NCBI RefSeq assembly: GCF_017874035.1 | Contig: NZ_JAGGKV010000011.1 | Span: forward strand, 1-64,000 | Source: Paenibacillus aceris | GTDB lineage: Bacteria > Bacillota > Bacilli > Paenibacillales > NBRC-103111 | Length of the DNA: 64,000 nt | Direction of reading: 5' to 3' | Shown here: positions 1 to 8,663 of the stretch, piece by piece | How positions within the stretch are numbered: position 1 is the stretch's first letter | Layout: each line of letters starts with the position of its first letter | The notes under the pieces: generated by a model | The model's input: only the letters and a program-made list of their open reading frames with translations | What the model was told of the DNA's origin: nothing | Database searches by the model: none | Position numbers and translations under genes: made by a program

Positions 1-8
1 GCTATCTT

Positions 9-260
9 TCATTCATCATCGAAATCTAAAGGTTTGAAATCCTGCGAATAGACGAGCTTGCGTGAGATAATCAAATCATACAGAGGGAGTTCAATGCCGT
101 GATGGTAACTAGATCCCTTCAATTTTACTTACTGTTTCATTAGTAGTAAGGGACTATGTTGATTAATATACAGGAACTCATCTCCAGGAATCTTTCTGTG
201 GATGCATAAGCCTATATCTTTATCTGTAATGAGATCAAAACACAGGAAATAAAAATTCAT
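9..260 (-). pseudogene. Small hypothetical gene interrupted by an in-frame stop
   Basis: On the minus strand an ATG at 260, preceded by GGGTGG six bases upstream, opens a frame that stops at a TAA (129-131) after 43 codons. It then continues in the same frame for another 39 codons to a TGA at 9-11. Both halves look protein-like: the first contains DKDIGLCIHRKIPGDE, the second SSYHHGIELPLYDLIISRK. The simplest reading is an 83-residue cytoplasmic protein broken by a nonsense mutation or a sequencing error. No family was recognised. A 43-residue product from the first half alone is also possible. Confidence 0.45.
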
Positions 261-424
261 ATTCATCCACCCAGTCCAATATGAGATGACATGCTGAAAG
301 TCTGAGCAGTCACGTCTTTTATGGTGAGAACGTAATTAAGAAATAGCAAGAATGAACCTTCGACTAGGCACGTGCATAGGATGAAAAGTAATGATTTTGA
401 TTATGATTTGCGGAGGTCTTATTA

Positions 425-904
425 ATGAGTTTTCAATATCCAGCAACTCAACAACAAGTTCTGTATCAAGCCGACCCTAACGAAGTAACCACATTAAAAT
501 CAGTTCGAGATTGTGTACATCAGATTTGCAGCACGCATGTGAATAGATTAGTTCGTGTTCATACCTTAGACGGTCATACGTACGAAGGTGTTATTGTAAA
601 ATGTGCAAGTGGACATGTTTATTTAAGAGTTTCAAATCCACATGGATATCGTGCCTTTTTGGGGCCCGGTTTTGGTCCTAGTTTTGCTCCTGGTTTTGGT
701 CCTGGTTTTGGTCCTGGTTTTGGCCCTGGTTTTGGCCCTGGTTTTGGCCCTGGTTTTGGCCCTGGTTTTGGCCCTGGTTTTGGCCCTGGTTTTGGTCCTG
801 GTTTTGGTCCTGGCTTTAGTCCTCCATTTTATGGACCTAGTGATGAGGCGATTCTTGTATTAGTATTATTCGAATTACTTGTCATTACTTTATTGTATAT
901 TTAA
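425..904 (+). CDS. GFGP-repeat protein with Sm-like N-terminal segment, probably spore-associated
   Basis: A 159-residue protein whose ATG is preceded by GGAGGT. Residues about 30-70 (NRLVRVHTLDGHTYEGVIVK) resemble a short Sm-like beta-barrel segment. Residues about 82-133 are 13 tetrapeptides, mostly GFGP. The last 20 residues are a hydrophobic stretch (ILVLVLFELLVITLL) similar in style to YjcZ-type small sporulation proteins. The gene stands alone, with no operon partner and no signal peptide. A role in the spore coat or as a membrane-attached structural protein is inferred from composition only. An overlapping +1 frame reads through the repeat as an LVLVLA polymer and is a shadow. Confidence 0.75.
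   Translation: MSFQYPATQQQVLYQADPNEVTTLKSVRDCVHQICSTHVNRLVRVHTLDGHTYEGVIVKCASGHVYLRVSNPHGYRAFLGPGFGPSFAPGFGPGFGPGFGPGFGPGFGPGFGPGFGPGFGPGFGPGFGPGFSPPFYGPSDEAILVLVLFELLVITLLYI
668..823 (+). repeat. 12-bp tandem repeat inside the GFGP protein
   Basis: Thirteen 12-bp units with consensus GGTTTTGGYCCT encode GFGP. Ten consecutive units (692-811) keep the GFGP sense and differ only at the third base of the second glycine codon (GGC in six central units, GGT at both ends). The flanking units encode SFAP and GFSP. The block of identical central units suggests recent expansion by slippage. Confidence 0.95.
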
Positions 905-1621
905 AAGTATCTCTTGGTTCTTGTAGAGTTACACTTAATAGCTGACCTTCAGTTGGACGGGTAACGGTTTCAGGGTGGATTGGTATATCATCGTTCCCCC
1001 TGACTGCCCCCAATTCCTAAGCAGCCTATCTATATCTTGTGAAGATTCGATTTAGAGCCTACTAATGAAAGGGCTACTATCTCTTTTCAGCCCCTATTCC
1101 CGACAAAAACCATTGTCAGTAAAGGAGCACCCTGTCTGTGAGACAGGTGTCAAAACCCCTTTCAAGTTAAGCGACCAGTCGTCGGTCTTATCTGATCTTA
1201 GGGGCTGAGCTTCAACAACTCCTTTCTAAAGAAAAAGACTCAGAATCAAGTCTCCATGTTTTTCAGAAAGCAGTACAGAAGTTCATGGAACCGAACATAC
1301 ATGATTCCAATGTCTCAGCCAGTAAACTCAAGGGTTTGCTGGCTTTTTTTGAAAATATAAAGGCAAATATAAGTTTTGAAATATTTCTGAAAACAAAAGA
1401 AAGTGGACAGCTGATTCAACTAACGTTATCCGTTAGCGCAACGCAGTTATTATAAGCAATGTCTAACACATTGCATTATTGTATCAAGTGCAACTTTTTG
1501 TATGTGTATCATGGTTTACAAAAAATTACAACGAATACAAAGAGGAATTATTCCCCTTACATGGAAAGGTTAATTGAGTGAACAACGGACATATTCGAGT
1601 CCGGATTAAAGGAGGAACATT
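905..1621 (+). other. Intergenic stretch, possibly holding a decayed gene
   Basis: No intact gene is seen in these 717 bases. The region contains two adjacent open frames described separately (1065-1455), an imperfect hairpin near 1131-1155, a GTTATCCGTTAGC motif at 1425-1437 that recurs twice elsewhere, and the AAAGGAGGAAC ribosome binding site of the next gene just before 1622. Confidence 0.6.
1065..1455 (+). pseudogene. Possible frameshifted small gene
   Basis: An ATG at 1065 opens a 47-codon frame ending at 1208 in ...VLSDLRG. An overlapping frame in another register (open 1171-1455) continues with a gene-like helical sequence beginning AELQQLLSKEKDSESSL. Joining the two across about position 1200 would give a protein of roughly 130 residues. 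There is no good ribosome binding site before 1065 and no family was recognised, so this may be chance. The hairpin at 1318-1350, followed by seven T, lies inside the second frame and would otherwise read as a terminator. Confidence 0.25.
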
Positions 1622-2638
1622 ATGCCCATCCATCCCTACGGATTGCTCAAATGCAAAGTACGCGATCGGCGTCTCGGCACAAACGAGAACCCGCATTACC
1701 AGGTGCACGCTAGCGCAAATAACGAACACTTCCGCATAGCGATCAATGTCAAGTCGCAGCTGAGCCCATCCGAGCTGTTGTACTGTACGATTGAACATTT
1801 TCAGCATGTCACGACGGTCGAATTGTCTGCTATGCCATTTGGTTTTTCGCCGCTGGCAAGTAAGCCTGACGGGCAAGCACTAGATTATATTCGTAGCAAT
1901 CTGTTCGATCGCCGCAACATGTTACCGCTTGCCTTCAACATACCGGGAAGAGATAACGATCTGAATGAGAAGCTTGACTTCTACATCAGACGCGCGATGG
2001 AAACAGATGATGCCGTTCTGTATGCATTCGGTGAAAGATGGGGTCCTGAACACGGCAAGGCGGACAAAATTTTTGGATTCGAACCCGGCAACGGCATTCA
2101 CGATATTCATATGAATCAAGGTAACAGCGGCACATTTAAGAAAGACGACGGTGTCTATCAGGACGGGGGGCTGCTAATTCACTTCCCGTCTGAAGAAAGG
2201 TGGATCGCCGTATTCCTCGCTTTTCAGTCCCAGTCATGGCACACCGACGATAATTCGGGACACGTAATCACTGGCCACGCGAATGAACCAGTACCTGATA
2301 CCGATGCAACGCCGATTCAGGTGGAAAGCGGCGACATTCGAATCGCAGGGGTCGTCGTGCTGACTGAAGACGGCAGCAGCGAAACGGTCACACTGCTGAA
2401 TGCTTCGAATCGGGCCGTAGACTTGACAGGTTGGGGCATCGTAAACAAGGCTAAACAAAAGTACAAGATTCATGGCATCATCGAATCCGGACAGTTTATG
2501 TCTATCCCAATAACTGAACCTGCATTCTTCCGAGACAAGGGTGATATTATTACTCTACTCGACCGTAATGGCCTAAAAATCGCCGGAGTCTCATATACGA
2601 AGCAACAAGTGAAACCAGGCTGGACGATACTCTTTTGA
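1622..2638 (+). CDS. DUF2278 (YukJ-like) protein with lamin-tail domain
   Basis: A 338-residue protein with AAAGGAGGAAC eight bases before the ATG. Residues 1 to about 215 match the DUF2278/YukJ family: an MPIHPYGLLKCKV start and the family signature GIHDIHMNQGNSG near residue 158, followed by QDGGLLIHF. Residues about 230-338 look like a lamin-tail domain (IRIAGVVVLTEDGSSETVTL, then DLTGWGIVNK). There is no signal peptide, so it is probably cytoplasmic. The function of DUF2278 is not established. The gene stands alone, with its own terminator downstream. Confidence 0.85.
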   Translation: MPIHPYGLLKCKVRDRRLGTNENPHYQVHASANNEHFRIAINVKSQLSPSELLYCTIEHFQHVTTVELSAMPFGFSPLASKPDGQALDYIRSNLFDRRNMLPLAFNIPGRDNDLNEKLDFYIRRAMETDDAVLYAFGERWGPEHGKADKIFGFEPGNGIHDIHMNQGNSGTFKKDDGVYQDGGLLIHFPSEERWIAVFLAFQSQSWHTDDNSGHVITGHANEPVPDTDATPIQVESGDIRIAGVVVLTEDGSSETVTLLNASNRAVDLTGWGIVNKAKQKYKIHGIIESGQFMSIPITEPAFFRDKGDIITLLDRNGLKIAGVSYTKQQVKPGWTILF

Positions 2639-2654
2639 TTTCATGCAAATAAAG

Positions 2655-2695
2655 AACCGGCTCCCAATTAATAGTTTGGAAGACGGCTTTTTATT
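2655..2695 (+). terminator. Terminator after the DUF2278 gene
   Basis: An imperfect stem formed by CCGGCTCCCAA and TTTGGAAGACGG is followed by CTTTTTATTCCTTTTT. It lies about 20 bases past the stop codon at 2638. Confidence 0.6.
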
Positions 2696-2753
2696 CCTTT
2701 TTGGATTTTTTGTTATAGAAGTTTCATTGCTTCCAGCATGACAGTAATCAAAA

Positions 2754-2808
2754 GGAGCTGCTTCATTGCAGCTCCTGAACTATAGTTATTCGTTAGCTCA
2801 ATGACATA
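2754..2808. repeat. Hairpin plus GTTATYCGTTAGC motif, copy 1
   Basis: A perfect 8-bp stem (GGAGCTGC, loop TTCATT, GCAGCTCC) at 2754-2775 is followed at 2785-2797 by GTTATTCGTTAGC and then TCAATGA. A similar hairpin-motif arrangement occurs at 43868-43935, and the motif alone at 1425-1437. It looks like a dispersed intergenic repeat of this genome. Function unknown. Confidence 0.5.
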
Positions 2809-2880
2809 TTCATTGGAACCTTCGTAGCCATATTAAGAGGGGCAGTAAAAATAAGATTGCTATAACTACCAAAAGCAACA

Positions 2881-3996
2881 TCAACGAACTCGTTCACTAC
2901 CCCACACGAAAACACTATTTCTTTCAATTATTTGTGTATTGATTTTCACAATATTCTGCTTGTCATCGCTGGGGCTCATGCGTTTAATAAGAAGCTTAAT
3001 GGCTTCCTTACCTAGCTCGTCTGTCGGTTGCCTTACTGTTGTAAGAGCAACGGGGAGCAACATAGCCAATTGAATATCTGCAAAGCCAACAATCGATAGT
3101 TGATCCGGAACATCAATATTTTGCCTCAAGGCTGAATATAGAACTGAGGCTGCCAAGTAATCGTTTCCGCACATGATGGCAGTTATAGCCAGATTTTCTC
3201 GTACAAATTGATCAAGGTCCGGATCATCGTCCGAAAAATTATTACAATCTTTTATTTTTTTTATTATATGGATGTATTGACTTTTAACCGGGATCCCATT
3301 GTCAGCCAATGATTTAAAATAACCCTGATGCTGCTCTTCACTGCTGCTAATCGGTGTGATCATGTTCGTTATTAAGCCGATTTCCCTGTGTCCTTTATTA
3401 ATCAAATGTTGTACCATTTGATATGTTCCTTGATAATAATCGTAGTAAATGCAATCCATAAGAGCATCTTGGAAATATCGATCAATAATGACGGTGGGGT
3501 ATTTCTCTGCCTTCAACTTCAAAACTTGTTCACTGCAATAATCGCGGGCTCGCGGAAATAAAATTATACCCTTCATTTGTTCGTCAACAAGCTGACGAAG
3601 ACAGGAATCCTCATCTTCTAGTCCTCTGCTTATTTTTATTACGAGATTGAAATCATGCTCTCTTGCCTCTGATTCAATCGAGAATATGATTTGGGACGTA
3701 TAAGAATCCACATTGGATACTACCATTCCTATGCTTTTGCTTCTCATCCTACTAGATGTTAATTGATTTTTAGTGACGTCGCTTAGAAATGTACCTCTTC
3801 GAGGCATACGGTAAACGATTCCCTGATTGGCCAGATGATCAAGTGCCATTTTGGCGGTCATTCGACTGACATTATATATTTTTGCCAATTCCCCCTCAGA
3901 AGGGATGGGATCATGTGCTTTTATTTTTCGGCGTCTTATGATTCCCTCAACTTCAGTTGCTATTTGTAGATACATATTCTGACTCTTTTTTTGCAT
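2881..3996 (-). CDS. GntR-family regulator with LacI-type sugar-binding domain
   Basis: A 371-residue AraR-style regulator. Residues about 5-70 form a GntR winged helix (IPSEGELAKIYNVSRMTAKM). After a linker the rest is a LacI/periplasmic-binding-type effector domain (IGMVVSNVDSYTSQI, ending with the typical LSIVGFAD ... LTTVRQPTDELGKEA). I chose the ATG at 3996 because GAGGAG lies eight bases upstream; the longer frame would need a TTG at 4026. It probably represses a sugar operon in the absence of its inducer. Its only neighbour is a broken transporter remnant, so the target is not evident. Confidence 0.88.
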   Translation of the reverse strand: MQKKSQNMYLQIATEVEGIIRRRKIKAHDPIPSEGELAKIYNVSRMTAKMALDHLANQGIVYRMPRRGTFLSDVTKNQLTSSRMRSKSIGMVVSNVDSYTSQIIFSIESEAREHDFNLVIKISRGLEDEDSCLRQLVDEQMKGIILFPRARDYCSEQVLKLKAEKYPTVIIDRYFQDALMDCIYYDYYQGTYQMVQHLINKGHREIGLITNMITPISSSEEQHQGYFKSLADNGIPVKSQYIHIIKKIKDCNNFSDDDPDLDQFVRENLAITAIMCGNDYLAASVLYSALRQNIDVPDQLSIVGFADIQLAMLLPVALTTVRQPTDELGKEAIKLLIKRMSPSDDKQNIVKINTQIIERNSVFVWGSERVR

Positions 3997-4093
3997 CAGT
4001 GTTACTCCTCGAATTAATTCGTTCAAGCTTCCTCAAACTAATGCGGTTTCATCTGTCCGTCCGACTGGAAGACGCCTGAAGGGTCAGAAGGTG

Positions 4094-4499
4094 TTACACA
4101 CTGACAGACTTACTTCCTGTCAATTTAATGAAAATCAATAAAGATATAATCGTTGTGATCGTTAGGATACTGGATATCGCTGCAGTGATTCCGTAACTTG
4201 CTTTGATTACCTCCGCATATATGGCAACGGACAACGTTTTGGTGCTGCCGGTATAAAGGATAATTGACGCGCTTAATTCATTAATGACACTTATCCAATT
4301 CATGATCGCCCCAGCAAGCACACCCGGCAGCATCATGACCGCCGTAATCTTAAAGAAGGTTTTCACGGGGGAACATCCCAAGCTGATGGATGCGTCTTCA
4401 ATGGTGGGACTGATCTGGTACAGAATGGCTGCGCTGCGCCAGCCTCAATCGAGTTAAACCCGCAATCATTCTCAGCAAAGTCGTTTTACCGCAACCTCC
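4094..4499 (-). pseudogene. Fused remnant of an FbpBC-type ABC transporter operon
   Basis: Two gene fragments abut on the minus strand. Positions 4499 to about 4440 encode GCGKTTLLRMIAGLTRL, the Walker A region of an ABC ATPase. Positions about 4438-4094 encode the last part of an inner-membrane permease: the EAA-type loop AILYQISPTIEDASISLG, then membrane segments ending ...KLTGSKSVSV. The second part resembles the ferric/2-aminoethylphosphonate permease group. The two parts are in different reading frames, so a deletion joined the ATPase to the permease. Neither fragment can be functional. The ATPase fragment ends exactly at the inverted repeat beginning at 4501. Confidence 0.8.
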
Positions 4500-4500
4500 T

Positions 4501-4546
4501 TTGCTATACAAGCCTGTAACACATGTGTCACAGGCCTCCATAGCAA
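4501..4546. repeat. 46-bp interrupted inverted repeat at the transporter break
   Basis: Outer arms TTGCTAT and ATAGCAA flank an inner near-palindrome (GCCTGTAACACA paired with TGTGTCACAGGC, one mismatch). It borders the truncated Walker A fragment directly. Such a structure could be two mobile-element ends brought together, a small non-autonomous element, or a bidirectional hairpin. No transposase was identified beside it. Confidence 0.55.
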
Positions 4547-5137
4547 ATTTAGTTCCCTTCTTGGTGAAGTTCTGGCTTACTCAAAGTTGCTTGTTCTTGA
4601 ATTCTGTAACCTGCTTTAATCCTGCTGGCGCAGGAACTTCAGCCCTTGAAGTGCGCAGCAAGCCGGTTGATGATTGGAAGGATCAAGAACTTAACCCCGT
4701 TTTGGCTTCAAATTCATCTTCTTCATTTCTTTTCAGCCAAGTAATCATTATGTATTATATATCTATCTTATTGAATTAAAACTAGGTGAACAATCCGAAA
4801 ATATCGTACAAATATCCATAAAAATGAACTCATATCAAAACAGACAGCAACCGCAAAGGTTACTACCTGCTTGTGCTGTCTGCATCCTCTAATCAAACTG
4901 CGATTTTCCACGCGATTGCGATCAAAACCAAACCTTCAGAGATTCACGATAAGCGTCATCTCCCCCTGATTGAAAGGCTTAAGTACTTTTGATTGCATTG
5001 CATTTCACATTAGTAGATCAGCGAAATCTTGGATACTGAAAAAAGCATCATTTCCTTTGATAATTGGCTTTCGTAGTTCTTAAAAAAAATATACTTTTCA
5101 TCATGATCTAGATTTTTTGAATTTGTTTATAGGAAAT
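4547..5137. other. Gene-free stretch between transporter remnant and GH20 gene
   Basis: No convincing gene is seen in these 591 bases. An open plus-strand frame at 4501-4779 lacks a ribosome binding site and resembles no protein. A long-armed imperfect hairpin (AGACAGCA ... TGCTGTCT) lies at about 4841-4887. The sequence looks eroded. Confidence 0.5.
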
Positions 5138-5180
5138 TAAAAACTCTTCTCTGACAGTTACGTCAAGGAAGAGTTTTTAG
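5138..5180 (-). terminator. Terminator of the first GH20 gene
   Basis: AAAACTCTTC and GAAGAGTTTTTA form a long stem just past the stop codon at 5188. It has A/T tracts on both sides and could terminate transcription in either direction. Confidence 0.75.
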
Positions 5181-5187
5181 GTTTGTT

Positions 5188-6000
5188 TTATTGCAAGATC
5201 GCTTTGGCTACAATTGCAAGGTCTTCAATGCCAATCTTCCCGTCTTTATTGACATCCGCCTTCGCATTCCAACCCGCCTGATCTGGTTGTTTGCCGTAAG
5301 CCCCAGCAACGATAGCCAAGTCTCCAATCGTGACACCGCCTTGTCCATTGACATCTGCGGTTATTCTCATGGTTTCAAACACTTGAATTGCTGCTTCCAA
5401 TACAGCTTTCGCACTGTCCACCTGCTGCTGAGCGGCATTCGGATCGTTCGCTGTCGCGCTGGCCGTATCGATTACCGACTGCAATTGCGCTTTCGCCCCA
5501 ATTGCATACAGGCCATCTTCGTTTCCTTCCACTGCAGCATTGTGCTTGGCCTGAGCGCTTGCGATCAACGCATTCAAGAGAGACTTATCTACAGGTTTAA
5601 TAATTTGTAGTTCACGAGAAGCTCCGTTAACTTGCAGCTCATTCCCCTGTCCGTTAGCAATCACTACATTGTCTACAGAAATTGTCGTCGAATAAGTTGT
5701 TTGAGTAACAGATTTGGCCGTGAATTTGAATGTAAGCAAATCGCCTTGGGCAGGCACGTTCGCGCCCACGCTGGCAGCCATGATCCGGATTTGTCCCGGC
5801 GCTGTCTCCTTTCGATCGATGACTTGGAAGCCGTCCTTCAGCGATGTAATTGAATCGAGCTGCAAATTCACCGGATCATAGTGAAGCGTCAAATCTTGGG
5901 CATACACCGATTGGTATACGCTTTGCGTAACGCCGGTCAATCCCATCGTCAGGTTGAATGTTTGACCTGCGGCTACCTGCTGTAAACCTGTCAATGTAGT
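5188..6000 (-). repeat. Class A cohesin-FIVAR-dockerin tail, copy 1
   Basis: About 810 bp encoding the last 270 residues. It is nearly identical over long runs to 8664-9473 and similar to 20464-21282, making a dispersed direct repeat in the same orientation. Confidence 0.9.
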
Positions 6001-8490
6001 CTCAGGCACGATTGGCGCCGGCAGCACGCTCACACTGATGCTCGTTGTCAATGCTACGTTGTTCGGATTTGCCACACCTGCCGGCAGGGTTACCGTTCCA
6101 TTTACCGTGAAGGTCTGCGCCGTCTTTAGGGCTGGATCATAGCCTGCAGCATCTACATTCCATGTCACATCGGCATTCTTGCTTCCCGCATCGGTAACCA
6201 GTTCCACGTTGGAAGGCAAGCCAAGGGCTGCTTCCGTCTTTGCCGTTCCGTTTGCCACTCCTGTGACGTGAGCTGGCGCTGTTATGCTCATTAGCGTCAG
6301 TCCTTGCCCCGGGGGTGCTGTATCAATCAATGCTGCAATCTCACTGGCATTCAAGGCTCTATTGAATATTTTCAACTCATCCAAACTGCCTTTGAAATAT
6401 GAAGTTTTTGTACCGGTTCCAGGTTGTACTTCAACTCCGACGTATGTCATCGGGCCATTCATTTTATTTGGGTTTGTTTCTTTCAATATACCATTTACGT
6501 AAAGTGAGGTTCCGTTATTTGTCCCAACAAAAGCCAAATGAGTCCATTGATTTGAAGGAATACTATAATTGAAAACATAATCTTTTAAACCAAATATGGA
6601 AAACCCTACTTTACCCGTTTTATTCCACTGATTGATCTTAATAGCTGATGTTTGCCCGCTAATAAGCGCCTCATTCCTGGTGGTACTAGATTGCCCATTA
6701 ACCCAAACGCCTACAGTCCAGTCACCTGTTATCTCTTGGCCTCCTAAATTCATATAACCAGTGCTTCCATTAAAATTAACCGCTTTTCCAAATTTACCCG
6801 TTGTCCATGTTGCGCCGCCGACTAATGTTCCATTTTTATAACCCGAGGTATCTGCTACCGTGGTTCCTGTTCCTTCATCCATCTTCCATTCTGAATTTAT
6901 TGGCACTACAGGAGGCACCCATACAATGGGGTCGGCGAAATACTTGATTCCCTTATTTTGCATCCTTACAGCTTGATCAATAAGTCTTCCTTTAAAATCG
7001 TCCCAGTTTCTATCGCTCTTCGATGTCCAGCCAACCTCTGCATTCGCTATTAATCGCGGATATATCAGGTAATCCATATTATCTTGAGTAACAACGGTTT
7101 CTGTCCATAATGTGCTTTCCGTTCCATAAATATTTGCTCCAGAAATACAATCTGTCGGGTCCCAAGTATAAGCTTTATTCGTATTGATGAATCCTCTCCA
7201 GCTTAAACCTAATGGAGAATCATTGTAGTATTTCTGATCTATATAAGCATTTGCCGGAGATACGATGATCTTCATACCTTTTGCCTTTGCTGAAGTTCCT
7301 GTTGTAGCGGTACAATGCCAGTTTTGCAGAATGGAATCACTTGCTGTACCGCTTGAAGTATCGGATGGATCCCATCCAACAACCTTCTTGCCATATTGAT
7401 TAACAATATTTGTAACTCTTCCTATAAAATAATCGTAATCGGAGGCAGTTGTTGAGTTAGATTCATCACCGCCGATATGAATATAGGGGGAAGGTGAAAT
7501 AGTTGCAACTTCTCTTATTACATCCTCAACAAAAGCATAGGTAACCTCGGATTGGGCCATCAGAGTACTATAACCTACTTGTATATCCGTACGCATAGGT
7601 TTTCTTTGTCCATCAGGATTTAATTCTCCGTACGAAGCTAAAGCCGCATTCGTATGCCCAGGCATATCAATTTCTGGAATCACTTCGATATATCGTTCTG
7701 CTGCATAATTGACTATATCCTTAAACTGGTCCTGTGTATAATATCCCCCGGCGCCGCCGCCAACCTGTGTCGTACTTCCGATTAGGGTTAGATCAGGTCT
7801 GGATTTAATTTCAATACGCCATCCTTGATCATCAGTTAAGTGTAAATGAATCTTGTTTATCTTATACTGAGATGCGAGGTCAATCTGACGTTTTATTTGA
7901 TCTACTGGAAAAAAGTGTCTTGCCACATCAATCATGAGTCCTCGATAACTATATGTAGGCTTGTCGCTTATAGTTGAAGAAGGTATAACCCATTGTACGC
8001 CAGAAGAAACTGCGCTCTTTTCAATATCTGCCGGCAAGAGCTGTATTAATGTTTGATTACCTCTAAAAATACCTTCCGGTTTATAAGCCGTAAGTGTAAC
8101 TTTATCAGTCGTTGCATTTAAATCATAGCCCTCGTTGCCTTGACTCGAAGTTCCTCCCATTGTAGTCAGATAAATATTTCCGGCTTGCGGTTTATCTGAT
8201 TTTATAACGCTGATATTAAATCCTGTCGGAACATTCAGCTTATTGGCAAGTATTTGTCCAATCTTGTAAATTTCATCTGTTTCTTCAGCAGTATTGCCAG
8301 CCACATAGATTGAAGTGCTCTGTGTTATAACAAACTCCCCAGTTCCTATTGTATAACTTACGGGCTTAGGCAATATTGCAGGCGTATTTGTTGCAGCTTT
8401 AGCTGTATCAGGTATTCCTATCACAAAATTAAGTAATAAACTAAAAACTAAAGCCATCGAAAACGTTTTGTTTGGATTTACTTTTTTCAC
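5188..8490 (-). CDS. Secreted GH20 beta-N-acetylhexosaminidase with cohesin-FIVAR-dockerin tail (class A)
   Basis: 1100 residues starting at a GTG with AAAGGAGGAAG upstream. Modules: signal peptide 1-32 (AKA cleavage), GH20b domain about 36-175, GH20 TIM barrel about 178-515 with the catalytic Asp342-Glu343 pair in YIHIGGDES, LamG-type beta-sandwich 530-722, bacterial Ig-like domain 730-822, cohesin 831-965, FIVAR helical domain 967-1038, type I dockerin 1044-1100. It should remove terminal beta-GlcNAc/GalNAc outside the cell. In the first dockerin loop (DVNGQGGVTIGD) the usual fifth-position Asp is Gln; the second loop (DVNKDGKIGIED) is intact. The catalytic and LamG parts closely resemble those of the GH20 at 34238, but the tail belongs to the other class and matches those of the proteins at 8664 and 20464. 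Confidence 0.93.
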   Translation of the reverse strand: MKKVNPNKTFSMALVFSLLLNFVIGIPDTAKAATNTPAILPKPVSYTIGTGEFVITQSTSIYVAGNTAEETDEIYKIGQILANKLNVPTGFNISVIKSDKPQAGNIYLTTMGGTSSQGNEGYDLNATTDKVTLTAYKPEGIFRGNQTLIQLLPADIEKSAVSSGVQWVIPSSTISDKPTYSYRGLMIDVARHFFPVDQIKRQIDLASQYKINKIHLHLTDDQGWRIEIKSRPDLTLIGSTTQVGGGAGGYYTQDQFKDIVNYAAERYIEVIPEIDMPGHTNAALASYGELNPDGQRKPMRTDIQVGYSTLMAQSEVTYAFVEDVIREVATISPSPYIHIGGDESNSTTASDYDYFIGRVTNIVNQYGKKVVGWDPSDTSSGTASDSILQNWHCTATTGTSAKAKGMKIIVSPANAYIDQKYYNDSPLGLSWRGFINTNKAYTWDPTDCISGANIYGTESTLWTETVVTQDNMDYLIYPRLIANAEVGWTSKSDRNWDDFKGRLIDQAVRMQNKGIKYFADPIVWVPPVVPINSEWKMDEGTGTTVADTSGYKNGTLVGGATWTTGKFGKAVNFNGSTGYMNLGGQEITGDWTVGVWVNGQSSTTRNEALISGQTSAIKINQWNKTGKVGFSIFGLKDYVFNYSIPSNQWTHLAFVGTNNGTSLYVNGILKETNPNKMNGPMTYVGVEVQPGTGTKTSYFKGSLDELKIFNRALNASEIAALIDTAPPGQGLTLMSITAPAHVTGVANGTAKTEAALGLPSNVELVTDAGSKNADVTWNVDAAGYDPALKTAQTFTVNGTVTLPAGVANPNNVALTTSISVSVLPAPIVPETTLTGLQQVAAGQTFNLTMGLTGVTQSVYQSVYAQDLTLHYDPVNLQLDSITSLKDGFQVIDRKETAPGQIRIMAASVGANVPAQGDLLTFKFTAKSVTQTTYSTTISVDNVVIANGQGNELQVNGASRELQIIKPVDKSLLNALIASAQAKHNAAVEGNEDGLYAIGAKAQLQSVIDTASATANDPNAAQQQVDSAKAVLEAAIQVFETMRITADVNGQGGVTIGDLAIVAGAYGKQPDQAGWNAKADVNKDGKIGIEDLAIVAKAILQ

Positions 8491-8537
8491 ATTACTTCCT
8501 CCTTTATGACAAAATGCGCAAAAAAAAAAAGTGATTC

Positions 8538-8565
8538 ATCTCCCGCCGTGAATTCGGCGGGAGAT
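8538..8565 (-). terminator. Terminator of the phosphodiesterase-fold gene
   Basis: A perfect 11-bp stem, ATCTCCCGCCG and its complement with a TGAATT loop, lies about 100 bases after the stop at 8664. On the minus strand a run of eleven T follows a few bases beyond it. Confidence 0.75.
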
Positions 8566-8663
8566 TGTGAAAGGCTCTTTAAGGCAATAATGCCGTTGCG
8601 TTTCGCAGCAGGTAGCCGGCAGCTTCATGCGTAATGTGCTTATCGCTTTGTGCCTGGTTGTTT

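Noticed and set aside
668..823. CRISPR-like array
   Set aside because: The units are 12 bp, contiguous, without spacers, and in frame with a protein of repeated GFGP.
642..863. Overlapping plus-strand frame encoding an LVLVLA polymer
   Set aside because: It is the +1 reading of the 12-bp GFGP repeat, has no binding site, and lies wholly inside the better gene at 425-904.
1318..1350. Rho-independent terminator before the DUF2278 gene
   Set aside because: The stem and T-run are real, but no intact upstream gene exists and the segment lies within a possible decayed coding frame, so it was not listed as a terminator.
4501..4779. 92-codon plus-strand frame after the transporter remnant
   Set aside because: It starts inside the inverted repeat, lacks a binding site, and its translation resembles no protein.
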